Of a DNA stretch of 64,000 nucleotides, positions 12,527 to 24,714 are shown piece after piece (position 1 is the first letter of the stretch; each line of letters begins with the position of its first letter). Where the stretch lies: contig NC_068571.1 in NCBI RefSeq assembly GCF_025698545.1, positions 41,139,733-41,203,732 on the forward strand, read 5' to 3'. The position numbers and the translations under genes are program-made. The notes under the pieces were generated by a model that was not told where the DNA came from, made no database searches, and saw only the letters and a list, made by a program, of their open reading frames with translations. Origin of the DNA: Gossypium raimondii. Taxonomy: Eukaryota; Streptophyta; Magnoliopsida; Malvales; Malvaceae.

Positions 12527-12923
12527 AGAAGACATACCTGAACCCTCCATTGAATCCTCTTTTGTTTTTGTAGGTGAATAAAAAATTCTGATGATAATAG
12601 CTTTCTTAGTCAACTGAAAAAGAAAACTAAAAAAAGGGGAGATGAACGGTTTTTTAACTAAGATTTAGGGTTTAAAATTTTTAATTAATTAAATTTATTT
12701 AACTAAAAATCTATTCTCATCCCATTAGGAAATCCAAGTTGGCACTTAAAATCTAGTTGGACTGCCACGTAGGATTACTGTTAGGGAGATAACGAAACTT
12801 AACGGAAGAGTGATCACTTTGTAACAAAATAATAACATAAGTGACTAAAACGTAACATTTTAAACATAAGTGACTAAAATGTAACCTGAGGCAAACAAAA
12901 GTGACTATTTTTGTAGTTTACCC
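12433..12923 (-). repeat. Pack-MULE right terminal inverted repeat
   Basis: Reverse-complement partner of 11341-11833. Its inner edge (TTTTCACATGCT) follows directly on the captured transporter exon, so translation of that exon runs into this arm up to the TGA at 12524-12526. Confidence 0.92.
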
Positions 12924-13014
12924 TCAATATAAATATATTACATTAAAAAGAAAGTGAAATTAACAAACTTTGGGCCTAAAACAAAAATTTAACAGAATTT
13001 AGGAGAGGTGGAGC

Positions 13015-13655
13015 TAGACCTGTTCATGGGTCGGGCCACTCGGCATGTCCGAAATGTGGGAGGGTTTGGGCAAAAATATAGGCCCGAAAAATGGGCTTGG
13101 ACAAAAAAATAAAGCCAGTTTAAAAAACGGGTTGGGCTTCAGGTAAGACATTTTTGGCCCGAGCTCGGCTCGAATTCACTAAAGGACAAAAAAATTCTAT
13201 TTTTTTTGTTTTTAATATTATTTTCTTATTGTTTTCTCTCTAGTTTGCTACTATTTTACTATTATGTTGCTACTATTTTGTTGTTATTGTTTGGATATTG
13301 TATAAAACTTTTATTGTTAATTTTGTTAAAGACATTTGTTAATTTTGTTATTATTTTAGAGGCATTTGCTTGTTAAGTTGCATCTATCTTAGTGTTATTG
13401 AAGTATACATATTTTTTAAAATTTATTTTCAGTTTGTTGGGAAATATTTATTTTGATTTTTTTAGTGTTTTTGATGTATTATATATATTTTTAAATTATA
13501 TAAAAAATAATATGAGCTGGCCGGGTCGAGCCAGGGTTTTGATATTTTTATCCGGGTCGAGTTTGGGCAAAATTTTAGGCTCATTTTTTGGGTCAGACCC
13601 AGGCCTAACAAACGAGTCTAAATTTTTAATTAAACCCGTCCCATACACACCTCTA
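13015..13655. mobile_element. Non-autonomous hAT element (641 bp)
   Basis: The element starts TAGACCTGTTCATGGG and ends ACACACCTCTA, which are inverted repeats of each other allowing for mutations. It is flanked by 8-bp near-duplicates: GGTGGAGC (13007-13014) and GGTGGAAC (13656-13663). Eight-base duplications are typical of hAT transposons. The ends are GC-rich (GGGCC, CCCGG motifs) and the centre very AT-rich. It shares ends and inner sequence with the copy near 60.7-61.2 kb and ends with the large hAT at 48345-55546. Frames across it are not genes. Confidence 0.8.
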
Positions 13656-13663
13656 GGTGGAAC

Positions 13664-15228
13664 TCCTGTCAACTGCTCTAGATTCACCCTGAATCTTAGT
13701 ACTAGAAGAACTTCCAAAATATTTTAACTTGACAGACTTGGATTTTATCTCATGAGTGAAAGTGAACACTTGCCCCATATTTCTATGTATGACTGCTCTA
13801 ATACTATTTCTTGAAAAGATATCATCCATAATGACCCTAAAAGCCTCATAATTTTATCAGACAACATATATAAACTTAATTAATTGTCTGCAGCTCAACC
13901 CCAACACACTTGTGCGCAAGAAAATTAAAGATAAAGAAATTGTGATACGTATCTGTGAATATGACAGTCATTTTCTTATTAACATATACTCTTTATCTTA
14001 TATGAAACACCTGATTTTCATTGAAATGAAGCTTCAGGGACCACGCATCAGGCACATGGAAAGAGGACCAGGGTGGGGGTGGCCACAAGTTTTGGTGGTT
14101 TCCACATCATCATCCTTCATTTCTTTCTTTCTTTATTTTTGGGTCTCTTCTCGTTTTAGGGTTAGTGTTAAAAGCAAGGAGCCACCAGGCCATTCAATGC
14201 CTTCCAGATTTCATTGTATTCTTTTTTTATGCTGTGCTGGAAACAGTTCTAACATTCAAAACCCACAATCCTAATGTTGTTAGCATTAGCAGAGGCAAAT
14301 GACGCCATATTCCATTTTAAACATCTCCTTTATCACGCCCTTCCTACTGATTTAAAACGTTGCCTCGAGACCTTTAGTAACCATTTGTTAAGCTGTCAAT
14401 CAAAACGAAAACCAAAGTAGACCCAAAATTCTGCATTCATTTTGGAGCTTTTCAATGAATAACTTTGAGATGCAAAACCACCCCTTTCAAGGCACATATC
14501 AAGATGTGGAACATGAAGTAGCCCCCAAAAAAAAAAAAACCAACAACAACAACAAAGATTCCAATGCTTTAGAGTGGTAGGAGCACTATAAGAAAAAAAA
14601 CCCAACTCTATTTTTTAGAAACAAGTAGATTGTGGATTTACCTGGCATTGAACAATAGGTTTTTCAAGAATAATATCTTACTCCATTTTTTATTAAAGAA
14701 AGAAATTTTACTTTTATGACATCCAAATAGTGCCTTCCTTTTGCTTTGCTTTGCTTTGCTTTCCGAGTTTCGTCCTTTCTCTCTTTTGTAATGTTTACTT
14801 AGCTTCTCCGTATCTATGGCCTTTAATAAAAGTCAAGGGGCACTATCATCATTTCCTCAACTTGAATGGATGGGGGATGGAGGATCTAGGGACTTCCTTT
14901 CCCTTATTCCTCCTTATCCAATCATATGCTGCCTGCTCATTTCATATACTGCCATGACTAAAGCATTACTAATAACTATACATAAATTACCTGCAGAACT
15001 CATTTGTGTATTGAAATACAACGGTTGAGAATTACATCAACAGATCAATCTATCACTTAGATTATTTGCTATAGTGGCTGACATCAGATGCATAAGGTTC
15101 CCTATCACAAATGGCATGCGCGCATTACAGCAGGGAACTGTTGTATGCAACCATATCTTCATATTTATTAGTATATACCAGCAACAAGACAATCAAACCC
15201 TCTCTTGACAATTACAAGTAACTTAGTA
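13664..15228. other. Intergenic region upstream of the MYB gene
   Basis: No coding exon is recognised. Visible items are a TTTGC pentamer run near 14738-14762, an A-run with AAC repeats near 14526-14555, and pyrimidine tracts near 14115-14150. The sequence is less repetitive than its surroundings and probably includes the distal MYB promoter. Confidence 0.45.
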
Positions 15229-15232
15229 GTCA

Positions 15233-15244
15233 TATATATATATT
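15233..15244 (+). promoter_or_regulatory. Likely TATA box of the MYB gene
   Basis: TATATATATATTA lies about 105 bp upstream of the MYB start codon, leaving room for a 5' UTR of roughly 75-80 bases that contains a GAGAGA tract (15321-15338). No other TATA-like sequence is better placed. Confidence 0.5.
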
Positions 15245-15347
15245 AGAGTAGTGTACGCCTAAGTCTTCATGAAACAGCAGCAATTACTTGGACTTAAATA
15301 CCCATTTCCAGCAAGAATCTGAGAGAGAGGGAGAGAGAAAAAAAAAG

Positions 15348-16289
15348 ATGGTGCAAGATGAAATCAGAAAGGGTCCCTGGACAGAACAAGAGGACATCCT
15401 TCTGGCGAACTTTGTTCACTTATTTGGAGATCGACGATGGGATTTTATAGCCAAAGTTTCAGGTTTGAAGGTGTGGCGGGAGACAATGAAATAGGTAGGA
15501 TTTATCTGTAAGATTTGGTGGTTTTGGAAGGAGCCTTTTGCCTTTAACCACTTGGTTTTTGTTGTTATAGGTTTGAACCGAACTGGAAAAAGTTGCAGGT
15601 TACGGTGGGTTAATTACCTGCACCCTGGTCTCAAAAGGGGAAAGATGACTCCCCATGAAGAACGCCTCGTCCTTGAACTTCATGCCAAATGGGGAAACAG
15701 GTTTGAAAAACAATATGAATGGAACTCTGTAATTTCCATTACCAACCTCAAAGCTTGGTTTGATTATTTATAAACATATATCATATGCAGGTGGTCGAGA
15801 ATTGCTCGAAAATTACCAGGGCGTACTGACAACGAGATTAAGAACTATTGGAGAACCCATATGAGAAAAACGGCTCAAGAAAAGAAACGGGCCATCCCCA
15901 TCTCACCATCTTCATCATCTTCAAATTGTCATTCATCATCATCAACTGTTACTACAGTCGATTCCTTGCCCTCCTCTGGTACTGGAAATATTGTAAGCTT
16001 TTATGACACTGGGGGCCTTGACATGGCAGGAAAGAAAAACAGTCCAGAATTTGAAGATGGAAATGGCTACTCCATGGATGATATATGGAAAGACATTGAT
16101 ATGCCTGAAGAAGACACAATAATAAAACCTCTGCCTGATAACTACAGTCAACAAGGTTGCAATTTTTCATGGGAATACTGCTGGGACTCACTGTGGAAGA
16201 TGGATGATGAAGAAGAGAGTAAGATGTTCTTCCCACCCAATCAACTTGTTTCTTGTTTCGATTTTGGGACAGAATCTGTAACAGGCTAA
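15348..16289 (+). CDS. MYB59: R2R3-MYB transcription factor, MYB48/MYB59 type
   Basis: Coding exons are 15348-15462, 15571-15700 and 15791-16289 (GT-AG introns of 108 and 90 bp), giving 247 residues. The ATG at 15348 is the first in frame. R2 carries Trp11, Trp31 and Trp51; R3 has Met64 in place of its first Trp, then Trp83 and Trp102; the recognition helices read [15 protein letters not shown] and [15 protein letters not shown]. The pattern [22 protein letters not shown] and the start [12 protein letters not shown] match Arabidopsis MYB48/MYB59, as does the 235-250-residue length. The tail has a Ser run and an acidic end ([19 protein letters not shown]), probably activating. It should be a nuclear DNA-binding protein; MYB59 in Arabidopsis is linked to potassium/nitrate transport and cell-cycle control. 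Retention of intron 1 would stop after KVWRETMK, leaving half of R2R3. Confidence 0.93.
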
Positions 16290-18805
16290 TTAGACAAAAA
16301 AATTTTCATTTATTTGTTTCATACTGTAATACTAGTATTTTGCTAGGGAAAATCTAACCTGTATATAGCTGGGTTTTCTCTAAGCTTTTCTGAGCAACAG
16401 TCCTGCATATCACTGTAATAATATATCATCGTCGCTGTAGCTTGTGTGATTTAAAACTCTAATTAGTCCTCAGAGAGGAAGAGACTTGTTATGTTAATGG
16501 ATGTATGTTATAAAATTCTCCCTTTTTATCTTAAAATTTGAACCTGCTTGATGATCAGCTTTTCATCTTTTATATCAAACAGCAGAATCAGGAAAGCAAT
16601 TGTTACATAAGCATCAATATGTTGTAGGATACTTCCATGAATGTGAAGAGGTTATGGTTGTGTATGATGTGGTCCTGTTATCTTCATAGTGGCTTGCCTT
16701 TCTTTTTCCAAATGTTGGGTATTTTACCATTTTGCAGAAATTTATTGAATTGTGTTTATAAACACAGAAACTGCAAAATACCATCATGCCTTTTTAAGGG
16801 AACCAAAAGCCAGATGCAATTTGAAGTAAAAACTATGGCTTCCAATCATATAAAAAGGTAGTGCGCACTAAATCATGATTCTTGAGACAAAATGGAATAA
16901 ATTCAATAAACAATCAATCAAGGGCTCGGGAATTTGACATTTCAAATGATTCTAGTCCCAATCTTTTCCTTTCATTTACTATAGGCCTAAACTTGATTTA
17001 ACCTGTTTTTTTTTAAATTATACAATATTTTATATAATATTATAATATTGTAAACATTAAAAAACATACATTAGGTTGCTTATATATAAAAATTAATAAA
17101 TGAAATATATATATACAACTAAATTCATCAAATAACCCTTTGACTGATATTTTCTGTTTTAACAGCTATTACATTAACTGTTTGATTACTAACATGGCAT
17201 TGAGACATTTATGGGTTTTTGTAAGTAAAACTCGATTAGACTAAAATAAAATCGAATTAATTGAATTATTCGAGTCAACTCAAGTTTTTTTTTTAATTTC
17301 AAGTTCGAATCAATTTTGGTTTTCAAATTCGAATAACTCGAATAAATCAAATAACAAACTATGACATTTTACATTTTTACCCCAAATTCTCAAGCCTCCT
17401 TACTTTCCCTCCAAAACTTTTATTCCCTTCTCATCCCACTCCCTTGTTCACTAAAACACCATTGTTTTCTCTAATAAAGTTTTCAACTTTGGAAGTTAGT
17501 TTCTTTGTGCAAAATTATTTTTAGTTTCTTTGTGCAAAATTTTTTTCTTGTGATTTTTTCGAAGCAATTCTTTTCTCAAATTTCTTCAAGGAATCGTGAG
17601 AATTTATTTTTCATCCTTCAATTTGCCAATGATTATTTCTTGGAAGGTTGACTAAAATCATTGATTGAGTTTGTTGGGGTTTATATCTCAAAGATTTCAA
17701 TTGGATACTTATCTATCTATCCATCTTTCACTTTGTTTTTTCTCTAATTTTCGTTTGTTTGTTTATTTATTATTTTTTCTTTGTTCTTAAATTTCTTCTT
17801 TTAGTGTTTTCGTTTTCTTTAATTTCTTATTTTATTTGGTGTTTTCTTTTTAGGTCAGATCCAAATTTTTCGAACAACTTGAATACGATATTTCTTCTGC
17901 CTCTTTCGCTTCACTTCTTTATCACTTCTATAAAATTTCCCTTTTTAAGATCAAAATTATTAAATTAAATTTTATTATAATAAAATTTAATTTCCTTTGG
18001 GATAACAAGATTTATCCTTGTACTTTAACAAAATTATCAATGTGGTACTTGGGCTTTCAATTTTTTGGTTTGGTACTTGTACTTTTGTTTGTTAAATTTT
18101 TCTAATTTTATTTAACATTTTATAAAATTTAATAATGTTTTTACAAATTATTAAATTTAAAAAAATTAAAATTTTGTATAATTTAAAATTTTATGTCCAA
18201 AATGTACCTAGACAAATGGTTATCCAGATTCATTCTAGACTTCAAATTTTTAATTAATTATTATTTTTACTGATGTGAACCACCACATCGACAATGAAAC
18301 AACTGACTCAACAACCATTAGTAGCCACATCAATGATGTAATGGTCAAGGACAAAAAATGTTGGTTAAGGAGCTTAATTGATGTAATTTTGGAGTTTAGG
18401 GGCTTAATCGAGTGCATTTTTTTCCTGAGGGACGAGATATTCCTCATAAGATGTTTCACATGGTACTACTTCGCCAAAATAGAAGAAGTGAAAATAACTC
18501 TAAAATATAATATGGTTCTTGAATTATCTTCACTTTTGGGATATTCCAAAGAGTTTAGCTTGGTAGTTCAGATATCAAGGTAGTTAACAAGTTTCCTCTT
18601 AACTTTTTTCCTATAACATTGAGTGCTTTTCAATTCTTTTAGAAACATAGTGAACTCTTATTTACCATCCAACATCACAAACAAAACCCTTTATTAATTA
18701 AAAAAAACCATTAATGTCTTAGGTATCGTTCATTACTCCTATGAATTGACAACTTTGTAACTCCCATTCTTGAGACACTATAAATAAAAGCCTTTCACAA
18801 TTAAT
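16290..18805. other. MYB 3' UTR, then intergenic repeats
   Basis: The first few hundred bases are probably MYB 3' UTR (AATAATATAT near 16418 could serve for polyadenylation). Around 17230-17350 there is a worn repeat rich in TCGAATTAATTCGA-like phrases, similar in style to sequence at 61500-61800. The stretch 17960-18560 looks like worn inverted-repeat transposon sequence without clear ends. No gene is seen. Confidence 0.45.
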
Positions 18806-18810
18806 GAAAG

Positions 18811-20903
18811 TGTAACAACCCATTTTTTTTAGTGGTGTCGGAAACAGTGGTTTCGAGGCCACCAAATCTAACAAGTAAGTTCGTAAATATTATTATTTAA
18901 TATTTACGAGTCAAATGTGATTTGTTTTAGAAAAAAATTTTGATTTGATAATTTATGTTATATAAGTGATTTATTAAGTTCAAGTGGTTTTAAAAAATAA
19001 GGTATCGGGACCTTGTTTTTATAAACTGAGCCGAAAATATTTTTATGAATATCTACGGAGTGTCATTAAGGTGGTATTAAAGTTTCGTTAAGAAATTTCA
19101 ACGTTTCGATGGTTAATTAATTAAGAATGATCAAATTAAAAAAATGCATTCCCGGGATCCCATTCCCATAAATCGGACTCGTAAATATTTTTGATAAATA
19201 TTTACGAAGCTAGTTGTGTAGTTAATTAGGTTTCGATTAAGTGAATTTGCTTGAATTAAAAGTAATTAAGTATAAAGACTAAATTGCATATAGGGTGAAA
19301 GTTGAATTATAGATTAAAGAAAAATTAAATGGACTAAAGAAACAATTATGCCATTGTTCTTTAATGAGGCGACATAAAGTAATATATTTATAAATTTAAT
19401 AGATATTATAATAAAATATGTTTTAATATATATTATATTATATTATAATAAAACAAAATAAATAAAGAATAAATAAAAAGAAACGAAACGAAACGAAACA
19501 GAAAGCAAAAAAAATGAAAGACAGAAAAGAAAAAATGAAAGAAAGGAAGAAGAAAGCCACGACCTTAGGGGCTTCAATTGTTCAAAGTTTAATTCGTTAG
19601 TCAATTTAGTCCATTTTTCTTTTAATTTTTATGTTTTTGGAATCCCGGTATTAAATACTACTTGACCCATGTCAAAATTTTAGAAATTATTGAGTTTTTA
19701 AATGTTGTTAATGTTGAATAATTTTAGTATTAGGGATTAAATTGATAGGTTTTAAGTTAGAAGTGAAAAAGGATTGAATTGTAGAATAAATTGTAAATTT
19801 TGAGTAATAGGGACTAAATTTGTGAAATTTTGAAATTTAGGGATTTTAAGTGAAATTAGAGAGTTAAATCTATTTTAAAGTGGAAATTGAATGAAAATAT
19901 AGAATTGATTGTGAAGAAATAAAATTAGTCTCGATTTAGGGACTAAATTAGAATTTAGACAAATGTTGAGTAAAAATTGAAATATGCAATATGAAATTAA
20001 TTGTTTTGTATTGATAAATTTTAATTGTTTTAATTCGTAGCTAATGTCATACCGAATCCTCGACTAAAAAGGGTAAATGAATAATAAAGTTTTATAATTG
20101 ATATTGAAATGACATGGTATGAGAAATGGAAGTGAAATAGTGAATTGAAAATAGAATGTGCAATATGTTGCAAATATATGAAATATATGAGTTATATACT
20201 CATGAAATGACTATGGAATGGATATTGCAATTGTATAATGAAATGTGAAATAAATTGTGCAAAGCTAATTATATAGGAAGTATGAGAATTGAGATATTTG
20301 TGAAACAAATGAAATATGATATGGTTGTTGTAATAATTAAATATTAATATGTGTTTATATTTCAATTGTATATTTGTAATTTCTTATCTTTAAATATTCG
20401 GATTATAGAAATACCACTGAGTTTATACTCGGCGTACGATTTTGTTTCCCGTGCACAGGTTAGGTACTTAACTTTTGATCGCCGATTTAGCATCCAACAA
20501 CGATCTCGAACTCAAATGTGGTGATGTTTATCCTTTGTGTCAGCATGTACCCAGGGTGTCTAAATAATAGTTATTTTGTGGTTTGATTGTAAATGAGGTT
20601 ATAAGTTTAATTTTGGTTGGTTTTATAATATAAATATGTGTTTGTTTTTGAAGCCATATTTTGGCATGATAAATTGAACTAAATCTAGATAGGTGCATGT
20701 GAATTTAATTCTATGTTTAAGTGCTCATGAACTAGGTAAAATTGATTTGGATTTGATATGTTTATAATTTGGATTAAAATGATGCTTTGATGACTTGTTT
20801 TGATGATATGAAATGTTTGAAAATTTCTGTCTGTTTGATCTGTAAACTCCGGTAATGCTCCGTAACCCGGTTTTGGCAAGGGATATGAGTTGGGGGTGCT
20901 ACA
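18811..20903 (+). mobile_element. Solo LTR (2093 bp), Ty3/gypsy type
   Basis: The element runs from TGTAACAACCC to GGGGGTGCTACA and has the same five bases, GAAAG, on each side (18806-18810 and 20904-20908). Within it are a palindromic TCGTAAATATTATTATTTAA/TATTTACGA segment (18869-18911 and again near 19176-19207), a CGAAA pentamer run (about 19481-19500), and the late CTCCGGTAATGCTCCGTAACCC phrase typical of plant gypsy LTR ends. There is no second LTR or polyprotein nearby, so it is a solo LTR. Confidence 0.88.
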
Positions 20904-20908
20904 GAAAG

Positions 20909-22272
20909 GACTTTTGGAATTTTGAACTCTCAAAGCTTTTTCTAAAATTCTGTCGTCAGCATATTTCCGTTTGTCCACCTTGTCAACCACCACATTTCGC
21001 TACGCTTAGTGTTAATAGATTTGCTCTAATCTTCCTCTCTACCTTCCTTTAATACATCTTATTCACTTATTTATAATACTTTCTCTCTCCACAAAATAGG
21101 AATAACTTTTTGAAGCTATTCATGGTTTCCACTAAATAGCTAATACATAAGAGAGTCGCTGAATATGAATTTGATACTTTTAATGAATAGAGTGAGAACA
21201 AAAGATGGTGATTCAAATGGTAAAATTAAAATAAACTACGAAATTGTGGTCCCTCACTCACATAATAGACACGAAAACAAGTAATCATTACATTCAAGCA
21301 AAAACGTTGTTAGTTTTTGCAAGTTCACCATTATCATCGGTTATTGTAACATAGTTGATTTCTAGCCACACAATATGGGTTGTTAGTAAGGTTGTTTAAA
21401 TTGTACTATAATGACGGGTTGGATTAATGAGATTGAGAATTAATCGATATATCAAATTGAAAAAAGGGATTAAACTGATTAGATCATGAACTATTTTGAA
21501 TTGCGGTTAAATCTCGAATCATAAATCAATTTGAATTGATTGAACCAAAACCTAAAAAGGAAAAAGGTAAACGGAAACCCTAACTAAAATCAAATTTTAA
21601 CAAGCAAATATGGTGTTTGTTGGAGTTGAAAAGAAAGAAGTAAGATGATTGCTTCTTCTCCACCATTTAGAGTACTAAAAAGTAAATATAAGAAATCATA
21701 ACCACAATTGTACCATTTGATGAAATGAAGGAGAGGCTTTGATTGAAAAGAGAATATTAACCAAAAACATAGAACAACATTTCTTATGTTACATATTTTG
21801 AAATACTAAAAGGTTAGGGAAGAAAGGGAGGTGTTGAAAAGAAGGATTTATTATATTAATTTTATTTAAATACAGCGGTCTACTTCATTATTTTATTCAA
21901 TATTAATTTATTATATTATTAGTAATTCAATTATATATTTTTATTTAAATTGGTCTTATCAAATTCTAAACATATCACTTCTCTAATTTCTAACTACAAA
22001 TAATTATGTCTTCTTTTATTCATATTGTTTTACTTGAATAAAACTGACTTTAAATCCTCTACAAATCTTTTTCTTTTTCTTTTACTAAAATAAACATTTA
22101 TCCACAACTAGATCTATTCTTCTATATCTTTTGCAGAACTCAATTTTGATCTATTTTCAACATTATAATTTCCACATGCAAGACTCAAATTTAGAGAATC
22201 AAGATGACACCATCTTTTATCTTACCATTTCAACGCATTATTACAATGTCACTCTCCCATGGTAGTCATAAT
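20909..22272. other. Intergenic, worn repeats, no gene
   Basis: No exon or RNA gene is recognised. Around 21390-21600 there are inverted phrases (GATTGAGAATTAATCGATAT, AATCAATTTGAATTGATT) that suggest an old small transposon. The last part, near 22240-22272, may be the upstream half of the LINE fragment interrupted by the next solo LTR. Confidence 0.4.
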
Positions 22273-22277
22273 AAAAC

Positions 22278-24709
22278 TGTCGAAACCTTTTTTTTTGTAA
22301 AAAATGTCGACTTTTATTTTGAAAATAAAAACGAAAAAAAAGGGGAGTCGTCACTGATATTTATTTTTGAGGTGTGATCGGATCACCTTGCTATTCAAGT
22401 GTTTTAATAAAACGTTTCGATTTTACTAAAATAATCAATTTGGTCTACGAAATTTGAGAAAAACGGATTCGGGAGTCGGTTACGTGCGAGGAAGGATTAG
22501 CACCCTCGTCACACCCAAAACTGGTACCTAATTGATTAATTAATGTCTTAATATCGAAAGTTGAAAATTTTGATGAGACTTAAAACACGATCCTTTTGTT
22601 AAAATTATCTAAAAGAATTTAAAATGGGCGTATTTCACGTAATAATACCCCGTGAGTTAGGATTAATCTTAAATCCCGAAACGAGAATAAACACCGAAAA
22701 TTTTGTTTATTTTTAAAAATATTTTATTATCTCGGTTTTAGAAAAGAAATCATATTCCGTAAGTTGGAAAACGATCTTTTTTAATTTCCGAGATAATTTT
22801 GAAAATGTGTTTTTGAAAAATGGTTCGTATATTTGGATTTATCGAAAAAATTGAAACCCCATAAGTTAGGGAACGACTTTTCGAATTCTAAAATACGAAA
22901 TATTGCTTATTTTCTAATTTTATATTTTTACAAATTTGGATAAAAATGTGTAATATTTAAAATAACACATGAATGAAATGTTGCATTAATAAATAACAAT
23001 AATGAAAATAATAAAGACAATTTACGAGAATCATATAATCTACTACTTTAACATTAATAAGAATAATCAAAAGATAAATAAAATAAATAATAACAATGGT
23101 AAAAATGCCAAGGTATGCACATAAAAGGACAACACCAACTTAAAAAATAAATAAAAAATAAATACGTAAATAATGTAAGGAAAAATAGTTTATAGAAAAA
23201 TATTGAAAGTAAAGAACCGAATTAAAACATAAACGGAATTTAAAGACACAATTTGAAATAAAATATGTAAATAAATGAAATAATAAAAAATCATAAAAAT
23301 AACAATAATAACAATAATAATAATAACAATGAAAGTCAAGAATAAAATAAATAAAATAATACGAAAATCAAAATAAAAAGAAATGGCAAGCAAATAAATA
23401 AAACACAACAAAAAAGAAAATAAACCTAGACAGAGATAGATGGGGATTAAATTGACATTGAATTAAAATTAAGAGCCTAAATCCTAATAAAATAAGTTTA
23501 TGAATATAAGAGGGACTAAAATTATAATAAAATAAGCGCAAAAGGACTAAATTGAAGTTTAATCGAAAATCTAGGTAAAAATCGAGAATAAAAATAAGGT
23601 AGAGGACCCATTTGAAAGGCGCGAATAACCCTTTGCTAGGACTAAATCAAAAATGAAATAAAATTTGAAGTACAAATTAGAAAATAAAGAAATAAAAAAT
23701 GATTTGATTAAAACAATTGAAAAATGCAGAAGGGTCTAAAGCGCAAATACACCCTTCCACAAAAACACACGGATCCTCCTGCGGGTTGGGTCAATGCGCG
23801 GGTTAAAGGGGTGAAACGACATTGTTTTGGCCACTAGGATTAAGGCTTAAAACGGCGTCGTTTTGATCCTCTATAAAAAGTAATTTTTTTAAATTTTCAT
23901 TTCTCCCCTTTCTCTAAAAAAAAGTTAGAAAACACTCTCCCTCTCTCTCTCAACTCCCCTCTCCGGCCATGGCTCCGGCCATTGGACCGCCGTGGCGGCC
24001 GCCAGTCAGAAAATGCCATTTTTTGGCTTTTCAACTCCCTGAGCCTAAAAAATGTCATTTTTCATTAGAAACGACGAACTTCGGCCTCCCATGGCGGCAC
24101 AAAAGCAAAAGAATAGGTAATATTCGACTTTTCTTCTTTATTTTTTCTTTTCTTTCCCTTTTTTTAAAAATAATAATAAAATAAAACAAACAAAAAAAAT
24201 GAAAATAACAGAATCACCAAAACTACCTTTAAAATTTTTCTTTTTCTTCTGTTTTGATTGCTGTGTAAAAAAAAATTACAACTTGTAGTGGCTTTTATAG
24301 CCGAAGAAAAAAATACAACTGTTAATGTTTTTTTGTTTCTATTCTTACTGCCTCTGTGTTGTTGTGTGTTTGTTTTGCAGGTACGAGGGTCGTAGGCCAG
24401 CTGTGTACGGAGGTGCTGACGTAAAGGTACGGAGGTTGACGTGGAGGAGGCAGCGACAGTGGGCATGCTGATGTCCGGCGCTGGAGGCTAGGGTTTCTGC
24501 CTCTCTTTTTTTTTTTGCTGAAAATGTTTAGTTTTTTTTTTGCCATATTGGGCCACTAGGGTTTTTTTTTATTTTGGGTCAAGGGCTTAGTAATTTGGGC
24601 TGTTTGTAAATGGACATTTGGACTTTGGATTATTTAATTATTTTTATTTTGATTTTCGGTTTAGTTTTGTGATTGTAATTTGGGCCCAAGCCAAAATTGG
24701 CCTATTACA
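22278..24709 (+). mobile_element. Solo LTR (2432 bp) with its own promoter
   Basis: The element runs from TGTCGAAACC to GGCCTATTACA and is flanked by identical AAAAC copies (22273-22277 and 24710-24714). It has a strong TATA box, CTATAAAAAG, at 23871-23880, followed by CTCTCTCTCTC and a GC-rich block (23960-24005) with a small open frame MAPAIGPPWRPPVRK. Such a block after the TATA box fits the transcribed R/U5 part of an LTR, so I do not call it a gene. No partner LTR or polyprotein is close. Confidence 0.88.
23871..23880 (+). promoter_or_regulatory. TATA box inside the solo LTR
   Basis: CTATAAAAAG followed within 70 bp by a pyrimidine-rich initiator-like tract marks the LTR's own promoter. 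If still active it would send transcripts rightward into the LINE remnant. Confidence 0.6.
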
Positions 24710-24714
24710 AAAAC

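Larger units (their letters stand above)
11341..12923 (+). mobile_element. Pack-MULE carrying the 5' part of a PHT1 phosphate transporter gene
   Basis: Two long terminal inverted repeats, 11341-11833 and 12433-12923 (about 490 bp each and nearly identical by eye), begin GGGTAAACTA and end TAGTTTACCC, with a near-perfect 10-bp target duplication outside them. Between them lies about 600 bp of host gene sequence and no transposase. Long inverted repeats, 9-10-bp duplication and captured gene sequence define a Pack-MULE. The capture includes the end of an intron (the TTTCAG acceptor at 12001-12006 just before the PHT1 start codon), so it was copied from genomic DNA, not from mRNA. The high arm similarity suggests a fairly recent insertion. 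Confidence 0.9.

Noticed and set aside
13392-13727. Open frames on both strands
   Set aside because: They lie across the right end of a non-autonomous hAT element and have no domain.
24164-24546. Two minus-strand frames with basic and Ser/Thr-rich translations
   Set aside because: They lie in the transcribed part of a solo LTR and translate low-complexity tracts.
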